A stretch of 5,583 nt of DNA from a bacterium (GCA_025774425.1 JALGWA010000117.1:1-5583), one strand, 5' to 3'. Positions 1-5,547 are shown, numbered from the stretch's first letter. Made by a program: numbers and translations. The notes: a model not told the origin generated them from the letters alone.

Positions 1-828
1 CTCGGCGAACTCTACCTGGAGCAGAGGTTCACGGGCGAGGCGATCGGCTATTTCCTCGAGTACGCCGGGAAGCTCGTCGCACGGGGCGAGATGCGGGAGG
101 CGGCCGAGGCCCTCAAGAGGGTCATAGAGGCCGCTCCGGGCAGGGCCGCCGTCCGCGAGCAGCTGGCCAAGGTCTACGTCGAGATCGGCATGGCGGACGA
201 GGCGAGGAGCGAGCTGATCGCCGCCAGCGACATATACAAGGAGAAGGGCGACCAGAGCAAGGCGGACGAACTCCGCGCGATGGCGGTCGAACTCGGCGGC
301 GGCGAGGACATCGAAGAAGCGGAAGTCACCACCGAGGGGGAGCGGAACGACAAGGTCGAAATCGTGCACAAGCGCATCGGCCTCGCGCATCATGTTCCCC
401 TCAGCGTAGACGAGATACTGACGAGTTTCCGCGAAGAGGTGAGAAGGGCCATCGGGGAAGAAGATCATCAGAGTCATTACGACATGGGCCTCTCTTATCT
501 CGACCTCGGGTTCTTCGACGAGGCGCTCGCAGAGTTCGGAGTCGCGCGCAGGAGCCCGGACCTGGAACTCAAGTGTATAGAAATGACCGGCAAGTGTTTC
601 GTCGAGAAGGGCGACATCGAGCTTGCGATAGAGGAGTTGGAGTCGGCGCTGGGCACATGTGACATTTCCGGCGAGAAGTGCCTGGGGCTCAAGTACAATC
701 TCGCAGACGCCTACGAAAAGATTGGCCAACAGGACCGCGCCAGGGTATTATTCGGGGAGATACTCGAGATCGATACCTCCTACCGCGATGTCGCGGAACG
801 GATGGGTCTCCTCGAAGCGGCGGAGTAG
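1..828 (+). CDS. Tetratricopeptide-repeat protein, C-terminal part (5' end outside window)
   Basis: The reading frame is open from the first base, so the start lies upstream; 275 residues are visible. An internal ATG at 91 has no good ribosome site and falls inside a repeat, so it is not taken as the start. The protein is soluble and made of helix-pair TPR units. One block covers visible residues 1-100, with the typical pattern of small and aromatic positions (EAIGYFLEYA, EAAEALKRVIEAAP, LAKVYVEIGMADEA). An acidic linker follows near 100-120. A second block from about residue 130 contains SHYDMGLSYLDLGFFDEALAEF and two or three further units to the C-terminus. TPRs are protein-binding scaffolds; no catalytic domain, signal peptide or membrane segment is visible in this part. 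The stop is 5 bases before the PHP gene, so the two are probably cotranscribed. The partner and the specific role cannot be deduced; any N-terminal domain is missing. Confidence 0.88.
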   Translation, partial: LGELYLEQRFTGEAIGYFLEYAGKLVARGEMREAAEALKRVIEAAPGRAAVREQLAKVYVEIGMADEARSELIAASDIYKEKGDQSKADELRAMAVELGGGEDIEEAEVTTEGERNDKVEIVHKRIGLAHHVPLSVDEILTSFREEVRRAIGEEDHQSHYDMGLSYLDLGFFDEALAEFGVARRSPDLELKCIEMTGKCFVEKGDIELAIEELESALGTCDISGEKCLGLKYNLADAYEKIGQQDRARVLFGEILEIDTSYRDVAERMGLLEAAE

Positions 829-836
829 GTTTCTTG
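822..836 (+). promoter_or_regulatory. Ribosome binding site and TTG start of the PHP gene
   Basis: GGAG at 822-825 lies within the last codons of the TPR gene, 8 bases before a TTG at 834. The frame is open upstream as far as a GTG at 678. However, that extension has low-complexity, Arg-rich content typical of a shadow frame, and PHP proteins of this family begin only a few residues before the DLHIHT motif. TTG at 834 gives the family-like start (M)EDLYDLHIHT, so it is preferred. No in-frame ATG lies nearby. Confidence 0.65.
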
Positions 837-1655
837 GAAGATCTCTACGACCTCCATATACACACGACCTTTTCCGACGGTGACATGTCACCGACGCAAG
901 TCGTCGAGGCTGCATGCGAGCTGGGGCTTGCCGGCATAGCGATCGCCGATCACGACGAAGTCGCCGGGGTCGACGAGGCGGTCGAAGCGGGCAAGCTCTG
1001 CGGCCTCCGGGTGATTCCCGCGGCGGAGTTCAGCACCTATGACGGCAAGGCCGACATACACATTCTCGGCTACCTCCTGGACACGCGGAGCGAGAAACTG
1101 CTCGAGCATCTCACCAAGTTCAGGAACGCGAGGAGGGAGCGCGGGATAAAGATGGTCGAGCTCCTGCGCGGCATGGGGGTCGAAATAGACGTCGACTCGG
1201 TGCTCGAGATCGCGGGCGACGGGGCCGTCGGCCGGCCGCACATAGCTCAGGCCCTCCTCAGGAACGGGGTCATCGACAACTACGAGGAGGCTTTCCGGAA
1301 ATACATAGGCTTCCATTCCCCGGCCTATGTCCAGAAGTATCATCTCCGCCCCAGTGAGGCGTTCGACATCATAAGGGAAGCCGGGGGTGTCGCAGTTCTC
1401 GCCCACCCGGGCACGCTGAGGAGGGATGACCTCATCCCGGGCTTCGTCGCCGCGGGCATGAGGGGCATAGAGGTCCATCATCCCAAGCATGACAGGCACG
1501 CAGTCGATCACTACAAGCAGATGGCCGAGAAGCTCGGCCTCGTGGCGACGGGCGGTTCCGACTCGCACGGCGGCAAGGACGGAACATTACTCCTGGGCTC
1601 CTGCACCGTCGGGGCGTCGGTGATCGAAGACCTCGAGCGTGCGAGGTCCTACTGA
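834..1655 (+). CDS. PHP-domain phosphoesterase, TrpH/YciV (RNase AM) family
   Basis: The 273-residue protein is close to the usual length of the TrpH/YciV family. Visible motifs, numbered from the TTG start, are DLHIHTTFSDG (H8, H10, D15), IADHDEVAG (D39, H40), PAAEFS (E65), DIHILGY (H76), GRPHIAQAL (134-136 region), LAHPG (H191), GIEVHHPKH and TGGSDSHGG (D243, H245). Together these are the full set of His/Asp/Glu ligands of the trinuclear metal site. Characterised relatives are cytosolic 3',5'-nucleoside bisphosphate phosphatases and 5'-3' exonucleases on short RNA; E. coli RNase AM trims the 5' ends of ribosomal RNA. The active site looks intact, so a nucleotide or RNA phosphoesterase is a safe family call, while the exact substrate is inferred. 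It follows the TPR gene by 5 bases, and no terminator separates them. A promoter begins only 17 bases after its stop, which ends this transcriptional group. Confidence 0.93.
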   Translation: MEDLYDLHIHTTFSDGDMSPTQVVEAACELGLAGIAIADHDEVAGVDEAVEAGKLCGLRVIPAAEFSTYDGKADIHILGYLLDTRSEKLLEHLTKFRNARRERGIKMVELLRGMGVEIDVDSVLEIAGDGAVGRPHIAQALLRNGVIDNYEEAFRKYIGFHSPAYVQKYHLRPSEAFDIIREAGGVAVLAHPGTLRRDDLIPGFVAAGMRGIEVHHPKHDRHAVDHYKQMAEKLGLVATGGSDSHGGKDGTLLLGSCTVGASVIEDLERARSY

Positions 1656-1671
1656 GCCCGCTTCATTGCGC

Positions 1672-1700
1672 TTGACACCCCGGAACGCAGACCTTAACAT
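1672..1700 (+). promoter_or_regulatory. Sigma70-type promoter of the kinase/transport operon
   Basis: A perfect -35 hexamer TTGACA (1672-1677) is followed by exactly 17 bases and a -10-like TAACAT (1695-1700, four of six matches to TATAAT). It lies in the only sizeable gap between the PHP gene and the acetate kinase homologue. A start near 1707 would leave a leader of about 55 bases before the ATG at 1761. The block GCTTGACACCCC around the -35 recurs at 5534-5545, before another possible transcript start. Hexamer quality and spacing are seen directly; activity is inferred. Confidence 0.68.
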
Positions 1701-1720
1701 CCCCGTTGAGATTACGGCCC

Positions 1721-1736
1721 GGCGGTGCGGACCGCC
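1721..1736 (+). promoter_or_regulatory. Hairpin in the leader of the acetate kinase homologue
   Basis: A perfect 6-bp inverted repeat, GGCGGT (1721-1726) and ACCGCC (1731-1736), encloses a GCGG loop. It sits downstream of the predicted transcription start and about 12 bases before the Shine-Dalgarno, and is followed by the T-rich CGTTTGTTTCG. The position would allow a role in attenuation, mRNA stability or ribosome access. The T-tract is interrupted, so it is a weak terminator at best. In GC-rich DNA a stem this short can also arise by chance. Confidence 0.35.
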
Positions 1737-1748
1737 CGTTTGTTTCGC

Positions 1749-1753
1749 GGAGG
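1749..1753 (+). promoter_or_regulatory. Strong Shine-Dalgarno fixing the start of the acetate kinase homologue
   Basis: GGAGG lies 7 bases before the ATG at 1761. An earlier in-frame start exists at 1725, but it lacks such a site and would add 12 residues that acetate kinases do not have. The ATG at 1761 puts the conserved residues at the same numbers as in the well-studied Methanosarcina thermophila enzyme. Confidence 0.8.
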
Positions 1754-1760
1754 GAGCCGG

Positions 1761-2957
1761 ATGATTGTTCTCGTGTTGGATTCGGAAGCCTACGACTTCG
1801 ATTATCTCCTCTGGGAATCCTCGGAAGACGAGATACTGGCCCGCGGCAGGGTGACGGGCATCGGGACGCGCACCGCGATTCTCAAGCATCGAGTGGGAGC
1901 GGGCTCGGTTCATCAGGTCGTCCTCGACCTTCCGGACTGCAGGACCACCCTCAGGCACGTGCTGGCGAGCATCGTCGACGCCAAGATCGGTGCGATCGGG
2001 AGCGTGGACGAGATTGGAGCGGTCGGTCATCGCGTCGTCCACGGCTGCAGCAAGTACACGGAGCCCGCCGTCATAACCGACGAGGTGATCTCGGACATAG
2101 CCGACTTCGCCGATTACGCACCCAAGCACAATCCCTACAATCTCCAAGGCGTGAAGGCGGCGCGCGCGTTGCTTCCCGACGTGCCGCATGTGGCGGTGTT
2201 CGACACATCCTTCTACGTGACGCTTCCTCCCAAGGCCTATCTCTATGGGCTGCCCTACAAGTACTATTCGCAGTACGGTGTGCGGAAATACGGTTTCCAC
2301 GGACCGTCACACAGGTACGCCTGCGAACGCGCCTGCCTGCTCGCCGGCATTCCCTTCGGCGAAGCGCGCGTCATCAGCATGCACCTGGGAAGGGGCGCGA
2401 GTGTCACGGCGACCGACCACGGCAAGTGCACCGACACCTCCATGGGGTTTTCGCCGCTCGAAGGTCTCGTCATGGAGACGCGCTGCGGCGACGTCGATCC
2501 CGAGGCTCTTCTCCACATCATGGCGAGGGAGGACCTGACCCCGAGGACGCTCGGTGACCTGTTGTCGAGGCGTTCGGGCTTGCTGGGCCTGAGCGGCATG
2601 GGGACCTTCGAAGACATAGTCGCAGCCGCCAAGGGTGGCGACGAGAGGGCGCGGACGACGCTCGAGGTCTTCGCGCACCGGGTAAGAAAGTATCTCGGGG
2701 CGTATATGCTCGAGCTCGGCGGGGTCGATGTCGTCGTGTTCACGGCTTCCATGGCCGAGGGCTATCCCGTCATCAGGGAGATGGTCTGCAGGGACCTCGA
2801 ATTCATGGGACTCAAGCTGGACAGGGAGGCCAATGAACAGCTCGTGTGGGCGGAGGGCGAGATCAGCGCGTCCGACTCCGATGTGAGGGTCTACTGCATT
2901 CCGCACAACGAGGAACTCATAATCGCCCGGAGAGTGCATCAGGCGATAGGCGGCTGA
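1761..2957 (+). CDS. Divergent acetate kinase family protein with altered phosphate and nucleotide sites
   Basis: The 398-residue protein matches acetate kinase (AckA, ASKHA fold) along its whole length. Clear family blocks are AVGHRVVHG (87-95), HNPYNLQG, VAVFDTSF, YGVRKYGFHGPSHRY (172-186), HLGRGAS (208-214), DTSMGFSPLEGLVM, SGLLGLSG, GGVDVVVFTA and NEELIIAR. Residues matching catalytic R91, D148, H180, R241 and E384 are all present at those numbers. By contrast, the N-terminal phosphate motif (family consensus N-x-G-S-S-S-x-K, residues 7-14) reads DSEAYDFD, so N7, S10, S12 and K14 are lost. Nucleotide-pocket positions also differ: N211 is R, G239 is E, the SSDxRD loop is shortened to GTFED, and FTAGIGEN is FTASMAEG. 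L122 of the acetate pocket is K. An ordinary ATP:acetate phosphotransferase is therefore doubtful. No phosphotransacetylase gene adjoins it. It leads an apparent operon with transport genes. Alternatives are a different phosphoryl donor, an acyl-phosphate-binding regulator or a pseudokinase. Family placement is sure; function is open. Confidence 0.92.
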   Translation: MIVLVLDSEAYDFDYLLWESSEDEILARGRVTGIGTRTAILKHRVGAGSVHQVVLDLPDCRTTLRHVLASIVDAKIGAIGSVDEIGAVGHRVVHGCSKYTEPAVITDEVISDIADFADYAPKHNPYNLQGVKAARALLPDVPHVAVFDTSFYVTLPPKAYLYGLPYKYYSQYGVRKYGFHGPSHRYACERACLLAGIPFGEARVISMHLGRGASVTATDHGKCTDTSMGFSPLEGLVMETRCGDVDPEALLHIMAREDLTPRTLGDLLSRRSGLLGLSGMGTFEDIVAAAKGGDERARTTLEVFAHRVRKYLGAYMLELGGVDVVVFTASMAEGYPVIREMVCRDLEFMGLKLDREANEQLVWAEGEISASDSDVRVYCIPHNEELIIARRVHQAIGG

Positions 2958-2968
2958 ACGGGGGCCGC

Positions 2969-3487
2969 ATGAAGTCCAGTCTTGCCGTCACGGCCGTACT
3001 GATAGGACTCGGCGTCACCCTGGGGTTGCTTCTAGTGGCCGTGCCCAACGTGGAGGGCATATCCGCCGTTTGTTTTTTCTCAGGCGCCTTGCTCGGCGCG
3101 GCCGCCGGCGGTCTCGTCGGTGCTGTTTCCATGGGTTTGTTCTCCCTGTTGAATCCTCTGGGGCCGGCGGCCTTTCCCGTCCTTGGCGCGCAGGTCGCCG
3201 GCATGGCCCTGATCGGATGCTCGGGTGCGCTCTCGCTGAGGCTCGCCCGCTCTCCGGGCGGGGCCGCTCTGCTTGCAGGCGTCTCGGGCGGTGTGCTAAC
3301 CTTCCTCTATGACGTTCTCACCAACTACGGTTTCGCCGTGACCATGGGCAGGTGGAGGGATCCTCTGCCGTTCATAGCGGCAGGCATACCGTTCTCCGTC
3401 ATGCATGTGGTGTCCAATGTCCTCATCTTCGCGGGAGTGGGCGCGTTCGTCTTCTCGAGGGCCAGGTCTCGAAGGGGTGCGGGATGA
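2969..3487 (+). CDS. Probable ECF transporter S component (integral membrane)
   Basis: This 172-residue protein is very hydrophobic, with about six membrane helices (approximately residues 4-24, 30-45, 46-61, 70-92, 97-124 and 133-162) and a short basic tail (SRARSRR). Size, topology and motifs such as PNVEGISAVCFFSGALLG, FSLLNPLGPAAFP, GAQVAGMALIG and LYDVLTNYGF resemble small substrate-binding S components of energy-coupling-factor transporters, in particular families with an NVE-x-(I/V)-(S/T) motif after helix 1. Such proteins bind a vitamin or metal-type nutrient in the inner membrane and use a shared EcfA/EcfA'/EcfT module for transport. No ATPase or EcfT gene is seen here, which fits the shared-module (group II) type. 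The ATG at 2969 follows the kinase stop by 11 bases and has a G-rich GGGGG (2960-2964) just upstream; an ORF extension back to 2846 overlaps the kinase and is rejected. The TonB receptor starts one base after its stop. The substrate is unknown. Recognition is from memory of motifs, not a search. Confidence 0.72.
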   Translation: MKSSLAVTAVLIGLGVTLGLLLVAVPNVEGISAVCFFSGALLGAAAGGLVGAVSMGLFSLLNPLGPAAFPVLGAQVAGMALIGCSGALSLRLARSPGGAALLAGVSGGVLTFLYDVLTNYGFAVTMGRWRDPLPFIAAGIPFSVMHVVSNVLIFAGVGAFVFSRARSRRGAG

Positions 3488-3488
3488 C

Positions 3489-5396
3489 ATGAGACCGCTG
3501 GTGATCGTGACAACATTGTGCCTCGTCTGCGGCCCGGCTCTGCCTTCGCGGGCCGAGGCGGAGGAGGGACCGGCGGCGGGGGACTCGCTCGGCGCGGCCG
3601 CCGACTCGATGTGGCAGGCGGCCGACTCCGTGGTCGCCGCGCCTGACTCCGTTCCCTCGGGGGGGCCCGGATACGCGCCGGCGGACTCGGCGCTCCTCGG
3701 AGCCTCGATCTCCGGGCTGCGGCGCTTGTACGCCCTCGACTACGCCTCGGCGGGCAGAGAGGAGAATCTCGAGTTCGTCTCCTCGGAACCGGCCGAGGCC
3801 CTGTTCATGGACGCCGGGTTGAGGTACATAACCCGGGGACTCTACGGGGGGCCGCTGTTCATAAGCATGAGGGGCCGGGATCCACGCGCCACGGGCTTCC
3901 TGCTCGACGGCGTTCCCCTGACCGATCCGCAGGTCGAGGTATTCGACCCGCACTGGCTTCCCATCGAGGGAACGGAGAGGGTCGAGGCGCTCAAGGGGCC
4001 GGCCACGGCTCTGTTCGGCGGCGGGGCCACGGGCGGACTGCTCAATGTCGTCTCCCACGACGTTCTGCTTCCCGTTCCGCTGACCAGGGTCAACGTGTGG
4101 TTCGGCAGCTTCGACACGCGCCTCGTCGGGGCGAGTTTCATGCGGAGCGTGGGCCGCGATTTCGGCTTCATGGGCGCGTACGACTATTTCAGTACGGCGG
4201 GCTTCGCGGACGGGGCCGGCTACAAGATGGAGAAGCTCTACGGCAAACTCTCGGCCCGTTTCCCATCTTCGCTCAAGTTCGACGTCACGGCATACAGGCA
4301 TGTCGGTGACACGGGTGTGTTGGGAGAGGACTTCACGAGCCGGCTCGACAGCCGGACCTTCTTCGACCTGTCCTTCGAGGTCGGGAGGGAGTCGGTGTTC
4401 GACCTCGACTTCTATCACTTCGACGTGACAGAGACGTTCCGCGGAGGTCCGGAGGAGACCTATGACGCTTCGCTCTTCGGGGTCGGCCTGGACTGGAAAC
4501 GCGGGGGGGAGGGGGGAGTCAGGCGGCTGGGGACCCGCTTCGAGCGCAAGAACACGACCGATGCCGGGGGCATAACCGAGGGTTCGGTCTTCGGCGAGTT
4601 CGCATGCGCGTGGAAGAATCTGGCGGGCGAGGCTGTGCTGAGGGCCGAGAAGAACTCGGAACACGACTTTCAGTATGCCGTCTCTCTTCCCGTCTCATAC
4701 GCCGTGGGTGAAAGGCTGGATGTCTTCGGCCGGGTGGAGAGGGGCTTTTCCTACCCGCCCGCCCGGCGGGCCACGGGCGGGGACGAGGTCGAGGTGACAA
4801 GGGGTATATCGGGCGGTATTCTCTGTGATTGCAATGTAATACAGGTGTCCCTGAATGTGTTTTATTATGACGTGACGGGGGCGATCCTCTACAGGACGGA
4901 CGATTCGTGCAGGATAAGCCCCATCGAGGGGGCCGCCTTCGACATGCTGGGGGGAGAGGCCCAGGTCCGACTTCCGCCCTGGCACGGTCTGGAGGCCGTC
5001 GTCGCATGGTCGAGAAGCGGAGGCGGGAGGGACATCGAGGGGGCCGGCGACGTCCAGCCGGCGGACGTCCTGGCCTGGGGGCTCAGGTACAGGCTGCGCT
5101 TCACGCGGCACATAAGGTCAGGCGTCACCTTCGCAGGCAGATGGTCGTCGAGCATCAGCCTCGGTCACCGGAGGAGTTGCATCGACGAGGAATGTACCGA
5201 GACCGAGTGCGTGAGCGACGCCGAATTGCCAGCGGTGAGGTCCGCCATGCTTTATGCTTTCCTGGCGATCGACGACGCCCGAGCCTTCTTCCGCGTTCGG
5301 AACCTCTTCAATGAGACAATCCCCATCGGCTGGGACAGGCCGGGCCTTCCGGCCCGCTCCTATGAGTTCGGCCTCGCCTGGGACCTCCACGACTAG
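3489..5396 (+). CDS. TonB-dependent outer-membrane receptor (BtuB/FecA-like plug and barrel)
   Basis: The 635-residue protein starts at ATG 3489, one base after the preceding stop (TGA-c-ATG), with AAGGGG at 3472-3477 as a possible ribosome site. Residues 1-24 form a signal peptide ending in AEA. Residues 31-71 are a low-complexity heptad-repeat linker that includes DSVVAA, which resembles a TonB box. The plug domain spans about 90-190, with the hallmark series ISMRGRDPRATGFLLDGVPLTDPQ, ERVEALKGPATALFGGGATGGLLNVVS. The rest (about 195-635) is alternating beta-strand sequence ending in SYEFGLAWDLHD, a C-terminal barrel strand. Receptors of this fold import siderophores, cobalamin, other metal complexes or sugars using TonB energy. 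The barrel is at the short end for the class, like cobalamin- or metal-type receptors rather than large SusC-type ones. Linkage to an S component suggests a shared micronutrient. Unusual are a cysteine cluster (C564, C569, C574), a CDC motif (446-448) and two long G tracts. The ligand is not identifiable. Confidence 0.93.
   Translation: MRPLVIVTTLCLVCGPALPSRAEAEEGPAAGDSLGAAADSMWQAADSVVAAPDSVPSGGPGYAPADSALLGASISGLRRLYALDYASAGREENLEFVSSEPAEALFMDAGLRYITRGLYGGPLFISMRGRDPRATGFLLDGVPLTDPQVEVFDPHWLPIEGTERVEALKGPATALFGGGATGGLLNVVSHDVLLPVPLTRVNVWFGSFDTRLVGASFMRSVGRDFGFMGAYDYFSTAGFADGAGYKMEKLYGKLSARFPSSLKFDVTAYRHVGDTGVLGEDFTSRLDSRTFFDLSFEVGRESVFDLDFYHFDVTETFRGGPEETYDASLFGVGLDWKRGGEGGVRRLGTRFERKNTTDAGGITEGSVFGEFACAWKNLAGEAVLRAEKNSEHDFQYAVSLPVSYAVGERLDVFGRVERGFSYPPARRATGGDEVEVTRGISGGILCDCNVIQVSLNVFYYDVTGAILYRTDDSCRISPIEGAAFDMLGGEAQVRLPPWHGLEAVVAWSRSGGGRDIEGAGDVQPADVLAWGLRYRLRFTRHIRSGVTFAGRWSSSISLGHRRSCIDEECTETECVSDAELPAVRSAMLYAFLAIDDARAFFRVRNLFNETIPIGWDRPGLPARSYEFGLAWDLHD
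3579..3701 (+). repeat. Heptad (21-bp period) repeat coding ADS-type units in the receptor N-terminus
   Basis: Four 7-residue units run in tandem: GDSLGAA, ADSMWQA, ADSVVAA, PDSVPSG (receptor residues 31-58). The Asp-Ser pairs fall at exactly 32, 39, 46 and 53. After six residues (GPGYAP) a fifth unit, ADSALLG, follows at 65-71. The DNA copies are diverged outside the GACTC core, so this is an old repeat held by protein-level selection or drift, not a recent tandem duplication. It lies between the signal peptide and the plug, and so faces the periplasm. Confidence 0.75.
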
Positions 5397-5410
5397 GGTC
5401 GAGTGTACCT

Positions 5411-5484
5411 GTCCGGGCGGAGTGGGGTCACCTGTTCACGGGGGCCGGATCGAATGGAGGCACGGCGGTCTGACCCCGCCCGAC
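5411..5484. repeat. Imperfect inverted repeat downstream of the receptor
   Basis: The left arm at 5411-5430 (GTCcGGGCGGagtggGGTCA) and the right arm at 5471-5484 (TGACCCCGCCCGAC) pair over 14 positions with a 1-base and a 5-base bulge in the left arm. They enclose 40 bases. A smaller stem, GGCGG (5464-5468) with CCGCC (5476-5480), competes within the right side. It begins 15 bases after the receptor stop. It could be an mRNA 3' stabilising structure, a REP-like element or part of a weak terminator; no T-run follows directly. Confidence 0.45.
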
Positions 5485-5504
5485 CGGAGGACGCCCGATT
5501 GTGC

Positions 5505-5547
5505 ATTTTGAGCTCTGACCCCGGGGGATTTTGGCTTGACACCCCCG
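5505..5547. repeat. Short direct repeat, ATTTTG-GCT-TGAC-CCCG type
   Basis: ATTTTGAGCTCTGACCCCG (5505-5523) is followed by ATTTTGGCTTGACACCCCCG (5528-5547). The two agree at most positions if one-base shifts are allowed. The first copy shares TCTGACCCCG exactly with 5469-5478. The second copy contains the TTGACA called as a -35 hexamer. The cluster gives four TGAC-plus-C-run signals, counting both strands, within about 125 bases. The sequence resembles short intergenic repeats common in environmental genomes, but that is recollection and not a match. Confidence 0.45.

Noticed and set aside
678..833. N-terminal extension of the PHP protein to the GTG at 678
   Set aside because: It overlaps the TPR gene by about 150 bases and codes Arg-rich sequence with no family counterpart. 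The TTG at 834 has a GGAG site and gives the normal family start.
1761..1815. Possible frameshift explaining the odd N-terminus of the kinase homologue
   Set aside because: The annotated frame keeps the family hydrophobic pattern (VLV, then F-x-YLL) and aligns without gaps into DEILARG and onward. A double compensating frameshift would be needed, and the other frames give no N-x-G-S-S-S-x-K motif.
888..2300. Long minus-strand frames at 888-1568 and 1587-2300
   Set aside because: They lie opposite the PHP and kinase genes, which have family motifs throughout; the antisense products show none and lack ribosome sites.
3519..3533. Lipobox-like cysteine in the receptor signal peptide (LCLVC)
   Set aside because: The residue before C14 is Val, not the small residue a lipobox needs. 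A signal peptidase I site at AEA (22-24) fits better, as for TonB receptors.
3423..4664. 413-codon open frame on the minus strand opposite the receptor
   Set aside because: It is antisense to a receptor with clear plug and barrel motifs. The product is rich in Arg, Pro, Glu and Gly without recognisable domains, as expected of a GC-rich shadow frame.
4800..4875. AT-rich patch inside the receptor gene
   Set aside because: The segment codes beta-strand residues rich in Ile, Val, Asn, Phe and Tyr, which explains the base composition. The frame and barrel pattern continue, so there is no sign of an insertion.
5519..5532. CCCCGGGGG followed by ATTTT as a terminator for the receptor operon
   Set aside because: The palindrome has no loop and the T-run is only four bases, so it is not a convincing intrinsic terminator.
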